A DNA stretch of 64,000 nucleotides from Steromphala cineraria (taxonomy: Eukaryota > Mollusca > Gastropoda > Trochida > Trochidae), in NCBI GenBank assembly GCA_916613615.1, contig OU744720.1:68712471-68776470 (forward strand), in the 5' to 3' direction. A program made the position numbers and the translations under genes. The first letter of the stretch is position 1, and each line of letters starts with the position of its first letter. The notes below the pieces were generated by a model that made no database searches, had not been told where the DNA came from, and saw only the letters and a list, made by a program, of their open reading frames with translations. Shown piece after piece: positions 9,546-19,335 of this stretch.

Positions 9546-10840
9546 GGACTTTGTGTTCTGAAATCCGAGGCACTGGGCAACTTTGCCCATGAAATTGGTT
9601 GTTCTCGAATGGAAGGACCTCGCCCGACATATAAGGAAAATGTTTCAGACCTCTGAATAACACCGAAAATAGTTTTTGAATTTCACTAAACATGATATTG
9701 ATTTTGAAAGTTTGGGTGCTAAGGGTCAATTTTTCCCATGGTTCGCGGCGAGGCCCGCACTAGAAATAGTGAAAATTCTCGAATATAAGTTCCGAGCACC
9801 CTCGATTTTTCATGGGAAAAATTCCCACAAACGTTCCGTCCCTATCGGGAGAAAATTCTCGGTCTCCGAAAAAGTTGAATAAGTCAAAAACCGATTGCTT
9901 CGCGTCAACAACATTTATACCGCAGATAGAGCCCCGACTTTTCCACCTCTCCAATTAGTCACTTTTCACAAATAAATTTTTTTTATTTTGTTATTGACGA
10001 AAACGGTTTTATGTAAATATTTCAATAATTAGTAACTTCTCCTTTCTTCCAGGGACGTGAAAGGGTAGACATTGACACTCAAAGTTTGGACATGTGCAGT
10101 TTCAGCAAATGGCATCACAAACAAAAATGTTCACGCAGTTCTAAAAAACCCGAGTGCAGCCGAAATTTAGTGGGAAATTTTTCTCACAAAAACGACTATA
10201 GTCGGAAAAAGCGTCTCGATCTTGACAATATTTCTGTTTCCGAGTTATAACTTTTTAGGCCGAACTGGAAGCAAACTTCTGATATTGAATGTTGAAGCTT
10301 GGGGGGCTAAGGGTAAATTTGTACCATGGCTCGTGGCGAGGCCCGCACTAAAAATATTGAAAATCCTCGAAAGAAAACTCCGAGTACGCTCGATTTTTCA
10401 TGGGAAAAAAGTCCATACCTCAAGGCGAAGCTCGGAAGTGGTCAAAATCTCCGGCCTTCGTCATAACCCGAGAGTGAAAGTGGCCCAAAAAAAGCCCATA
10501 CCGCCGGATGGTCTCGGAAAAGTAGAACAAAAGCACGATCGTGCTCAAAACCCGATAGTGTGAATGTGGTCATGGGACAACTTTCCCATTACATCATGGC
10601 GAGACCCGGGACAAAATTTCCGATGGCCGGAAGTGGTCAGAACACTCGGACGTCCCTTTCGTCATGGGAAAACGTTCCCATTACCTCATGCCGAGACCCG
10701 GAAAAAAATTTCGATGCCCGGAAGTGGTTCGGAACCTCTGACGTCATCGCAACCCGATCATGTAAGTTTGGTAATGGGACAAGTTTCCCATTACGTCATG
10801 ACTAAAAACCGGAAAAAATGTTTTATGTCAAAAAGACCTA
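9546..10840. repeat. Inter-array segment with two further direct-repeat families
   Basis: About 9712-9830 and 10308-10412 are diverged direct copies (shared GCGAGGCCCGCACTA, CTCGATTTTTCATGGGAAAA, offset about 590 bp). Within 10569-10820 three copies of a roughly 92-103-bp unit occur (starts near 10569, 10661 and 10771), each with ATGGGA...TCCCATTAC and GAGACCCGG or a close variant plus GGAAGTGGT in the first two. The third contains a perfect 9-bp-arm palindrome, GTAATGGGA (10771-10779) / TCCCATTAC (10786-10794). No gene here; plus frames 10222-10563 and 10560-10935 follow the repeats. Confidence 0.75.
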
Positions 10841-11970
10841 CAAACATTTTGCGGGGCTTCTTGCATCTTTATTTCTCTTTGCGCATATACATATCATATA
10901 CCAAAATGATGGCACTTTTATTCTCTTTCCATTGATATATCTTGCTTTATAGCGCGCCACTTGGTTAGTAAAATATCAAGCGCAAAAGCTTTTTTTTTGC
11001 GGCCTTCATAGTACAATTATTTGCAACTGCGCATATACAAATTATACACCAAATTGAAGACAATTTTATTCTCTTTCCATCGATATATCATGTTTTATAG
11101 CGCGCCAATTTGTTATTGAAATATCATGCACGAAAGTCGAAAACTTTTAAATATTTTTAGTACAATTATTTGCAACTGCGCATATACAAATTATACACCA
11201 AATTGAAGACAATTTTATTCTCTTTCCCTCGATATATCATGTGGTAGAGCGCGCCACTTGGTTAGTGAAATATCGAGCGTGAAAGAACACATTTTGTCTG
11301 CTTTTGCGGCCTTTTGCGGCCTTTTGTGGCCTTTATAGTGCAATTATTTGAAACTGCGCATATGCAAATTATACACCAAATTGAAGACAATTTTATTCTC
11401 TTTCCATCGATATATCATGTGGTAGAGCGCGCCACTTGGTTAGTGAAATATCAAGCGCGAAAGAACACATTTTGGCTGTTTTTGCGGCCTTTTACGGCCT
11501 TTATAGTACAATTATTTGCAACTGCGCATATACAAATTATACACCAAATTGAAGACAATTTTATTCTCTTTCCATCGATATATCATGTGGTAGAGCGCGC
11601 CACTTGGTTAGTGAAATATCATGCACGAAAGTCGAAAACTTTTAAATATTTTTTAGTACAATTATTTGAAAACTGCGTATATACAAATTATACACCAAAT
11701 TGAAGACAATTTTATTCTCTTTCCATCGATATATCATGTGTTAGAGCGCGCCACTTGGTTAGTGAAATATCAAGCGCGAAAGAACACATTTTGTCTGCTT
11801 TTGCGGCCTTTTACGGCCTTTATAGTACAATTATTTGCAACTGCGCATATACAAATTATACACCAAATTGAAGACAATTTTATTCTCTTTCCATCGATAT
11901 ATCATGTGTTAGAGCGCGTCACTTGGTTAGTGTTATATCAAGCGCGAAAGAACACATTTTGTCTGCTTTT
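10841..11970. repeat. Right tandem array in piggyBac, 148-178-bp monomers
   Basis: The landmark GCGCATATACA (or GCGTATATACA) starts at 10881, 11029, 11178, 11356, 11524, 11675 and 11843, spacings 148, 149, 178, 168, 151 and 168 bp. Each unit carries TTATACACCAAATTGAAGAC, AATTTTATTCTCTTTCC, CGATATATCATGTG and GAGCGCGCCACTTGGTTAG. Length differences come mainly from a variable TTTTGCGGCC insert, itself tandemly repeated three times at about 11300-11332. The core is homologous, in the same orientation, to the left array (shared GACAATT, TTCTCT, GCGCATA). Plus open frames 11314-11703 and 11666-12031 arise from the array. Confidence 0.9.
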
Positions 11971-12219
11971 TGTCAACAATTCAACAGAGAAAATACATGT
12001 TTTCACGGAGCTCGCTGTCTGCGCCAGTTAAACCAATTTTCATAAAACAACGGCGTTTAGCGAGGCGCGGAAAATAATTACGAGCAATCCGGGAGCCGCC
12101 AAAACTGCTTGCAGTAAATTTTTGCCTTCTCGTGAAAGTTAGAGTCCGGACTCCGGATTTCGCCTAGAGGGCTTGCGCGCCAGTTTATACATGTATTTGG
12201 CACGGAAATATAACGCTCC
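11971..12219. other. piggyBac right subterminal region
   Basis: CpG-rich unique sequence between the right array and the right terminal repeat; no gene seen. Confidence 0.5.
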
Positions 12220-12233
12220 CCGCATCGTAAGGG
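12220..12233 (-). repeat. piggyBac terminal inverted repeat, right (CCGCATCGTAAGGG)
   Basis: Exact reverse complement of 4959-4972, directly followed by the TTAA target duplicate. Confidence 0.92.
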
Positions 12234-12237
12234 TTAA
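12234..12237. repeat. TTAA target-site duplication, right
   Basis: TTAA immediately outside the right terminal repeat; pairs with 4955-4958. Confidence 0.92.
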
Positions 12238-13130
12238 TCATCTGGTTTTTACTGAGTAGAATTTAACAGAATAATTTCAACATAGTAAACAAACAGATAT
12301 ACTAACACAATGATATGAAATGTAAAGATTATAAACATTGCATAACATTATCCCCTTGATATTTCTACGCTTGAACACTTCTACATTACGGATTTGAATA
12401 AACATCTATAATACCAAAGTTAAAAATGCTTCATCAATAAAGAAAATTATATAATTTCGTTTTCAAGACATGCATATTGTCAGTGCACTTTAAGAAAATT
12501 ACATGACATTAAATTCAATGAATGAGATAATACAATCTTTAAAACTTCTTATAATTCAATGAAAAGATATTGTGTGAAGGTGAAGACAACTCCAATAAAA
12601 AGTACAAGACAATATTTTTAATTGCAATTTGTCAAAAGATATTTAGCATCATTCATAAGTTGAAGCACTCAAATGACAGCAGTTGTCAAGCAGAAATACA
12701 ACTCTTATAATATTGGAAGAGCCCAGCCCGTGGCGTCTTTTTCAAGTGTCAAAGGGTCCGCAGATCCATGCAGTCAGCTCATGAGTCTGTACAAAAAAGT
12801 TTCAATTTTTTTAGAATTACCAAAAGATTTATGGACGAGTGGAGAGAACAAGACGAACATATTGATAACGGATACCATGACAGGCTATAAGCCCTTTGAC
12901 CCTTTAAGACCAGATCAGATAAATAAAGTATCACATCTTGGTGTTTGATTCTAAAAAACTGTGACAATAAACCAAAGTTAATAAAAAGTTACACTTAGAC
13001 AGATATCTAAAGTAATTGAATTGCCAGTGCGCTTAAATAAAACCATGACATTCAATTGAAATGTAAATGACAATTAAATCTTAAAAAACTTTTAATCAAT
13101 TGGAACAAAATTGTGTTTAAGCGACTTTAA
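12238..13130. repeat. Non-coding DNA with a diverged tandem duplication (12479-12580 and 13023-13126)
   Basis: Matches in order between the two copies: GTCAGTGCACTTTAA / GCCAGTGCGCTTAAA, ATGACATT, AATCTTTAAAACTT / AATCTTAAAAAACTT and TTGTGTGAAG / TTGTGTTTAAG, with an offset of about 544 bp. The 91-codon plus frame 12673-12948 between them has no recognisable domain and I do not call it a gene. Confidence 0.5.
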
Positions 13131-13560
13131 AAGCCCATAAATACACAACACGAGTCATTGGACATTTAACGGCCTAGCACGTGCCTCGATTATAACTGTA
13201 ATTTGACAGCAAATGTCATGAGACAACAATATCCAGAAATGTCAGGGATGGTCTTATGTCTGCGTCATATCAATACACCATAATTTACTAATAGCTACTC
13301 ATTTCTTGTACTAAATAGCTGAAGGGATTTCATTACTTTGTTACCAATTAGTAATGGAGTACTGCCTTCATAATCATCAACTTACGTATTTGAGAAAACG
13401 TTATGGAACATATCAATTTGGTAATCTAAAACAACTCAGAAAAATGATTTTACCAATTTATACTCTTCAGAATTACTATCTGGCATCTTTATGGCTTTGT
13501 CTGTAGGATTCTAATTCTAATTCGTGTATACAATGTTTCAGATCAGTTCATCGTGAATAA
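13131..13560 (-). repeat. Inverted partner of 2940-3550
   Basis: See that entry: the reverse complement of 13205-13560 matches the 3.06-3.41 kb stretch in order. No gene. Confidence 0.5.
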
Positions 13561-14880
13561 AGAATGTCCTGAAATCTTTAATTAACCTCTGCAAATCGAG
13601 TTTTTGCGTTTTGGGCTAATCAATATCTGTGTAAAACTACTGTACGGCTTCTCGTGTTAACTTAAAAGCAACCAATGTCCGATTGAGATAACCATAGATA
13701 ATATGCTCACCTTTTGTGGCATTGCCTCAGATGATTGGTCCGCGAAATACTGACCCAAAACACCACTAATTAAATAGCTGATTATTTGATAGTATAAGAG
13801 TCTTTGAAATGTGATATGTCGTTTTTTACTTACATTTGGCCTTCAAGGGTGAGGTGAGGCCCAGGAGTTGTCATTGTTTACTCAAGTGTTTCATCTCAAC
13901 ATGCAATTGTGACACAATATTTCTCTCTGCAATTATAGGCTATTCTGTTTTCACAAAAGGTAAATGTTATTTTGTTATGTACAAGCATTTTGCTTTGTTT
14001 CCGACATTTCAGAGAGACCTGATTTGTGTCATAAGGACATAATTCATTTTAGACAGAACATAATGACATCATATTCTCTCTTAAAATATTAGACCGACGA
14101 CTTTGGCTTTGAGGTAAAGGGCTTCGTTGAGAATCAGCTTGAATGACACCCCTGTATGGTTTTGTCTTCGGCACAGGATTTGTATTCAGAACACCAATAA
14201 TTTACCTCTTTGAGATGGGAGATAGTAGAATAGCAACACTGTTGAATAAGGAATGACAATTAGAGTTTAAGAATGAATTTGCTATAATACTACATATCTT
14301 TCAGTATTGAGTATCCAAAGTAGTTTATTCAAGTAACCGTTTGATGAGTATCACAAAAGAAGCTAGTAGTTTTAGTATTTGCGGTTTGATTACACTTCAT
14401 CCATCATATACATTTCGAATGAGGTTGGAGGTTGCAGTGAATCACCTTTGTCAATGTCATATCCTTTTGATTCTTGCTATCTGGATAACTCCAAATGTTT
14501 CGTTCGTCTACTTCTCTGATTTTGTCCACTGTGACATCCAATTTATCATTTCCACACACCATTCTCTGTATGTCCAATACATGTCTTAACACGTCTACCA
14601 TAACTCAAGAATAGAGATGAATCATCTTTATTGTTTAGATGCAAGTTTATTGCACAATATACAATACAGGACAAAATGTTCGTTGTGATGAAATGTTGTT
14701 TAATGATGTCATTATATTACATACTGTCACGATCTAATTTTTGGGTATTTGGAACATTAAGTGTAACAACTGCAGTTTGTTTATGTCATTGATTATTTGG
14801 TAAAAATTAATATACTAGCTAAAAGAATCCGACATGACTGCGTACAATATAGCATGATTATTTGGATAGAGTTATTTAAG
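13561..14880. repeat. Non-coding; contains a diverged direct copy (13680-13960) of module segment 24370-24660
   Basis: Shared, in order, with 24.37-24.66 kb: GATTGAGATAACCAT, ATTGCCTCA, TTCGGCCT / TTGGCCTT, TTCACTCAAGTGTTT / TTTACTCAAGTGTTT, and ATTTCTCTCTGCAA / ATTTCTTTTTGCAA. The remainder (14.0-14.88 kb) shows no gene; open frames 14341-14589 and 14404-14601 overlap on opposite strands and have no motif. Confidence 0.55.
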
Positions 14881-15200
14881 TAACTAACTAACTAACTAAC
14901 ACTAACGCCTAGTATCCAGTCCAGGGCTGCTCAACGGCGATACAATGGCTGTACAATGTATATTATTACCCTGAAGGAATTGTACTTTCGAGCCAAGCTA
15001 CTAAGCGCCTCGCGCGACCATATAGGTCCGCACTTTCCCCATTGTCAGGTACCCATTTATACAGCTGGGTGAACTGAGTACAATGTGGATGAAGTGCCTT
15101 GCCCAAGGACACAATACAGTGTTGGTGTCTCCACCGGGATTCGAACCCGGGCCTTCGGCGTGACAGGCCAGCACGCTAACCACTACACCACCGTGCTCCA
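14881..15200 (-). mobile_element. tRNA-derived SINE with conserved central domain and (GTTA)n tail
   Basis: Read on the minus strand: a tRNA-like head with GTGTAGTGGTTAGCG (A box), anticodon-loop-like CCTGTCACG as in tRNA-Asp, and B box GGGTTCGAATCCC (plus 15136-15148) in a perfect T-stem. Next comes CTTGGGCAAGGCACTT, then CTCAGTTCACCCAGCTGTAT with AATGGGTACC (plus 15047-15078), and a GTTAGTTAGTTAGTTA tail (plus 14881-14900). The acceptor arms do not pair, so it is not a functional tRNA. The central block is shared with the SINE at 54.4 kb and, from knowledge, with many invertebrate SINEs. The 67-codon minus frame inside it is an artefact. Confidence 0.88.
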
Positions 15201-16700
15201 CCATTTTTTCCTCATAATATATTAATTGTAAGTGATCGTGTTATTTAATATAAGATACTTATGTCTATTAAAGAACTTTTATAATTTTCAACAATTGACT
15301 CATGACGACTAACGTGCATTATTGACTATGTCAGTTAAAAAGACACTGAAAAGTGAGTTATGACAAATTCTAGATGAACAGTTATTTACGTTGGAAAAAA
15401 CGTCCCCGGCATTAACACGTAACAAGACCACATGAATCAAGATAGCATTACTGAGTCAGTGTTCAAAATCTCTATGTATAATAACATTAACATTTGAAAT
15501 TTCTTCATGTAGTTTTTTTTAAGTCTGCTGTAGTTACATCTATATTAATATTTTTTATGTCTTTGTACCAAGAATAATTAATTTATTTAATACATAATCT
15601 TATATTTGAAATCTGATCGATTTCGTTAATTCAATGTTCCTACGCTTTTATCTTATGGTTCAGAATACGTTTGAAACAACTTTAATGTGTTATTTGTTTC
15701 ATGTTGTGGAATCCCTAGTATTGATGACATTGGACTATTATTCAAAATCAAGAAAAACGTTGAAAATATAAATGTGTGTTTCTATTTTCTTGTACTATTT
15801 TCACCATTGTTCAATGCATGACAAATTACACATTTCAGCCTCGACCCTGGTACTACAAAATTCATTTGAAAGGACTTTGATGTTATAACCAATCTCTTGC
15901 AACAATAGACCAAACATGGACTTCAGTTCAATGTAGCAAAAGCAGACACTTAGATACAAAATCCCTATGGGTGAAATGACATTCAAGATTATCACACAAT
16001 GTAAAAGTAATGCAATAATGTGTTGGATCTTGTCTGATCTGATCGCACTTGTTTCCAACTAACCTACTCATTTACAATCTGAAATGTCATATGGAGTTTG
16101 ATGAAAGAACTTTGGTGATCGTATACTTATAAAAAAATTATACAAACGGCTAAATGCTTATACCCTCGGTTGCTGTTGTAAGTTTGGTCATTGTTCAAAA
16201 CCTTCAATTAACTCAAAGAAAATACAATGTAGTAACATGTGATGTATTACAAGAATGAATAAAATATACTGTTTTATATATTTTGAAATCGACATTACAA
16301 TCAATAGATATTCAAGATTTAGCATTATCTTAGTGTAAAATTACGATTTTGTTTTATGCCAAATCAATATGAGCAATTTTGTTCATGAACATTGTTTTTA
16401 AAAATAATATTGGCTTGATTTCAGTTCCGTGAATTACACCAAATCTGAACTGCCTTTCTTTCAGCAATAAACTCTCATTAAATACAAAGGTACGTGTGTG
16501 AAATAAATGTATTATTAATGAATTAGCGAAAAACAAGGTGTCATCATAGACACACCCAATGTCTCTTGTGTAGCAAATCGTACAGTTTATTTTGAAATAA
16601 CCATCATATGATATAATTTGATATGATTTTATTACACTGCAGTGCAACGTGACCAGCTTTGAATGCTAACACTAACGACGCTTATGAAACTTTATCCTTA
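15201..16700. other. AT-rich non-coding stretch
   Basis: Nothing gene-like recognised. Minus frames 15801-16058 and 16354-16647 lack known motifs. About 15.42-15.48 kb (GAGTCAGTGTTCAAAATCTC) echoes 1.92-1.96 kb in reverse, another module trace. Confidence 0.45.
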
Positions 16701-17904
16701 CAGGCTATTACAAATTCTTCATTGTTCTCAATCCTTATTTTAATCAGTTTGCAATACAGTGACATTCGTATGGTTTCGAGTTGTGCTTCATATGGTATGC
16801 GATTAATTTTAAGATTTCCCTTTGGCAGCAACTGAAAGTAAAATATCAGAATAGGCATTTTATCAATTACAATGACCGTTCGAAAAGTAAATATATACCA
16901 ATTTATAAAACATTTAAATAAATCAATGTTTGGCATGTGTGTAAGTTAAATGTCAGAAGGATTCCTTTCAATTTTATTCATTATTATTGTATCGAAAGGA
17001 ATCGTTTAATAATGTAATACTCATTCATATGTGTTTATTTTATTTTCAATCTAACTTCTAAAGTAATGCAATTGTTGTAGAAAGTTTGAATTTCACAAGT
17101 ATGTGATATTAAACATATTTTTAAAAGCTCAGTTGATTCTATTAATTCTGTTAAATAAACCCACATTCGTGCTTAGTTTTATATTATGATTGCATCTATT
17201 TCTGCTTTAGATATACATAAGACTCTCAGATAGCAGAGTCTTCCGATTATGGTCTCAATTGAAGGATAACATCCCTTTGATAACAGATTATAAAGATTCT
17301 TCTGCACTTCACTCCCAGAGAGATACAGTTAGATAAATAACTGTGGCAGTAAATCTGAAAATATGCTATAACATTGTGGTGTTAAAGTTTGTAATATCCA
17401 ACTTTCAAAGGTCTGTTCATGTAATTGTGATATATAAGTGTGGTAAAAGTTAGTACTATTAGATGGTGTTAAATGGTTGGTGCATGTTATGTGTTCCTAA
17501 GGGACGTAGCTCAGAGTTCCCTCGCCACCCCGCCGCGTCATACAAAAGAACCTTAAAACAGGTTGCTTCTTTGCTTGCTATTAGGCATCATAAGGATAGA
17601 ACATCACTTTTATCGGCGCCACATCGTGTTACATCGTGCCTTAAACCACAACAACAAATTTTCGAATAACACTGTAACTAGGTCATATAGAAAGAATGAT
17701 TATTCAAGGTTTAAGTTATACGTTTATAAATCTTTTCAGATTGTTTATGTAGCGAAGTTACCATCATGAATTATGTCCCTTGAAACGACTGTTGTACAAC
17801 TTTTATACATATTTCCCACGCTTATAACCTGTTTTACTGATTCCTATTGAATTATAATTATAATGCAATCGCAACGAACAAGAGTGCTTTTGTTGTTACT
17901 TTAC

Positions 17905-18300
17905 ATCTTAAACAGAGCACATGGCAACAGCTGACCTAGTGTGTGAATGAGTGCTGTGTAATAATCCTTGACAGTGGACCATGACGGCGATTCTCTGATG
18001 TAAATGCCCTTTGTAACCTTGAGTGCCTATTCCACTCCCCGCTCCCCACAATTGGTTCAAGGAGACCTTCGAGATACTGGGGCAACAATACTAATTTGGT
18101 TCCGCTGTGTAATTGATAGGTTGGAAGTCCTGAAATAGGATTAGCCTTGTTACATTGCAATCAATTACATTTGGTTGAAGTTGTAGTGTCAGAGTTCAAC
18201 ATAGCATTAAGTGTATCTAGCTGATGCGTTCGTTATCAATAACATGAATGTATTTACTTTTCTTATCAGATATTTCTGACTTTGGTAAACTTCCAAACTA
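17905..18300 (+). repeat. Highly conserved block of the inverted duplication (partner 53930-54330)
   Basis: The 225-bp stretch 17936-18160 differs from its reverse-complement partner 54073-54297 at only five positions (about 98% identical), far closer than neighbouring parts of the arms. It carries a 74-codon open frame in both copies (minus here, plus at 54073). All five differences change an amino acid and the nominal start is TTG, so protein-level constraint is not supported. The frame's sequence matches no family I recognise. Confidence 0.85.
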
Positions 18301-19000
18301 CAAGTCCTATCTCGATGTGTTAACGTGTTTTCTACAACCAAGGAACTTTGGGAATATATGTGGCGATCATTCTGTATTGTATTTTAGATGTTCTAGGCGT
18401 CAATTTCAAAATGTTATTTTCAGTTACAGCATTATTTATCTACTAGCTGACGTCAACGATGAACAACTTCGTCATCATCTCTGATACGATCTCAATGATG
18501 ATTTTTTCGGGGATCCTCGCATTCCTCATTTGTATATCATCGACACTCATTTATCCAAACTATCAAATCAAATACCAAAACCCTGTTACATTCAGCTAAA
18601 CTACATATAGTAATAAATAAAAAACAGAGACAAAATACATAGGAGGATAGACATGGTATGCTGAATAAAGTGGATGTTGCAAGTTTGTTTTGACAGTTCA
18701 TTTCTGCATATATTCCTTTTATTGAAGCACGTCAAATGTATTATTTTCAACTTAATGAGCCACATGAATAGGAGACAACAGTTATTTCCATCCTTTGCGA
18801 AATTCCTTTCTTTAGCTAAAAAGGTGTAAGATGGAACCTCTTTCAATGCTTTGCTGAATCGATCTTAAAGGAGACAGTGTTGAAACATGAGACATTTCAA
18901 TAGTTTTCTTTTGTTTCCTACGCTCTTATATGGATTTCCCCATTATCCTCGGATTCAACATCTAGAAATAAAATCAATGAATTTACAAGGATGAGTTTGC

Positions 19001-19335
19001 GTCATTGTCAAACAGTCTCTTTGTCAGACTTTTGATTATTGATATCTGGTAAAATAGGATCTTAATATATATTCCCTTATCGAAAATTGCTTTTATTATA
19101 TAAAGTATTATTTGTACATTATATGTATTGTTTAGACATTGCAAATATTACATCAGACAAAGTTGGCGTCCTTGTCAAACGGTCTCTTTGTCAGACTTTT
19201 GATTATTGATATCTGGTGAAAAAGGATCTTAATATATATTCCCTTATCAAAACTCGCTTTTATCAGCTAAAATATTATTTGCACATTATACTTGTATGTA
19301 TTGTTTCGACATTGCAAATATTGCGTCATATTGTC
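19001..19335 (+). repeat. Tandem duplication, two copies of about 167 bp
   Basis: GTCATTGTCAAACAGTCTCT at 19001 recurs as GTCCTTGTCAAACGGTCTCT at 19168; shared downstream landmarks include TTTGATTATTGATATCTGGT, GGATCTTAATATATATTCCC and GACATTGCAAATATT. The partner arm at 53220-53330 has a single copy, so the duplication arose after the arms separated. Confidence 0.85.

Larger units (their letters stand above)
4955..12237 (-). mobile_element. Complete piggyBac-family DNA transposon, about 7.3 kb, with TTAA target duplication
   Basis: TTAA at 4955-4958 is followed directly by CCCTTACGATGCGG. The exact reverse complement CCGCATCGTAAGGG ends at 12233 and is followed by TTAA at 12234-12237. TTAA duplication, CCCT termini and an internal piggyBac transposase (minus strand, 6832-8810) define the superfamily. 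At 7275 bp between the TTAAs it is much longer than typical autonomous piggyBac elements (about 2.5-3.5 kb). The excess is tandem repeats at about 5.28-6.56 kb and 9.23-11.97 kb. The interior is richer in GC and CpG than the flanks. Ends are intact but the transposase is broken, so movement would need a transposase supplied in trans. Confidence 0.93.

Noticed and set aside
5279..11970. CRISPR-like array
   Set aside because: Units are 150-210 bp tandem repeats without short repeat-spacer structure, in a eukaryotic transposon.
11314..12031. Two plus frames of about 120-130 codons with internal repeats
   Set aside because: They are translations of the 148-178-bp tandem array.
12673..12948. 91-codon plus frame as a small gene
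   Set aside because: No domain, no context, and it sits between two diverged tandem repeat copies; insufficient support.
15124..15200. Functional tRNA-Asp gene on the minus strand
   Set aside because: Anticodon and T arms are tRNA-like but the acceptor arms do not pair and the sequence continues into a SINE body with a GTTA repeat tail.
15001..15204. 67-codon minus frame with a protein-like look
   Set aside because: It lies wholly inside a tRNA-derived SINE (A box, B box, central domain).
17936..18160. 74-codon frame conserved between 17.9 and 54.1 kb as a real gene
   Set aside because: TTG start, no family, and all five differences between copies are amino-acid changing.
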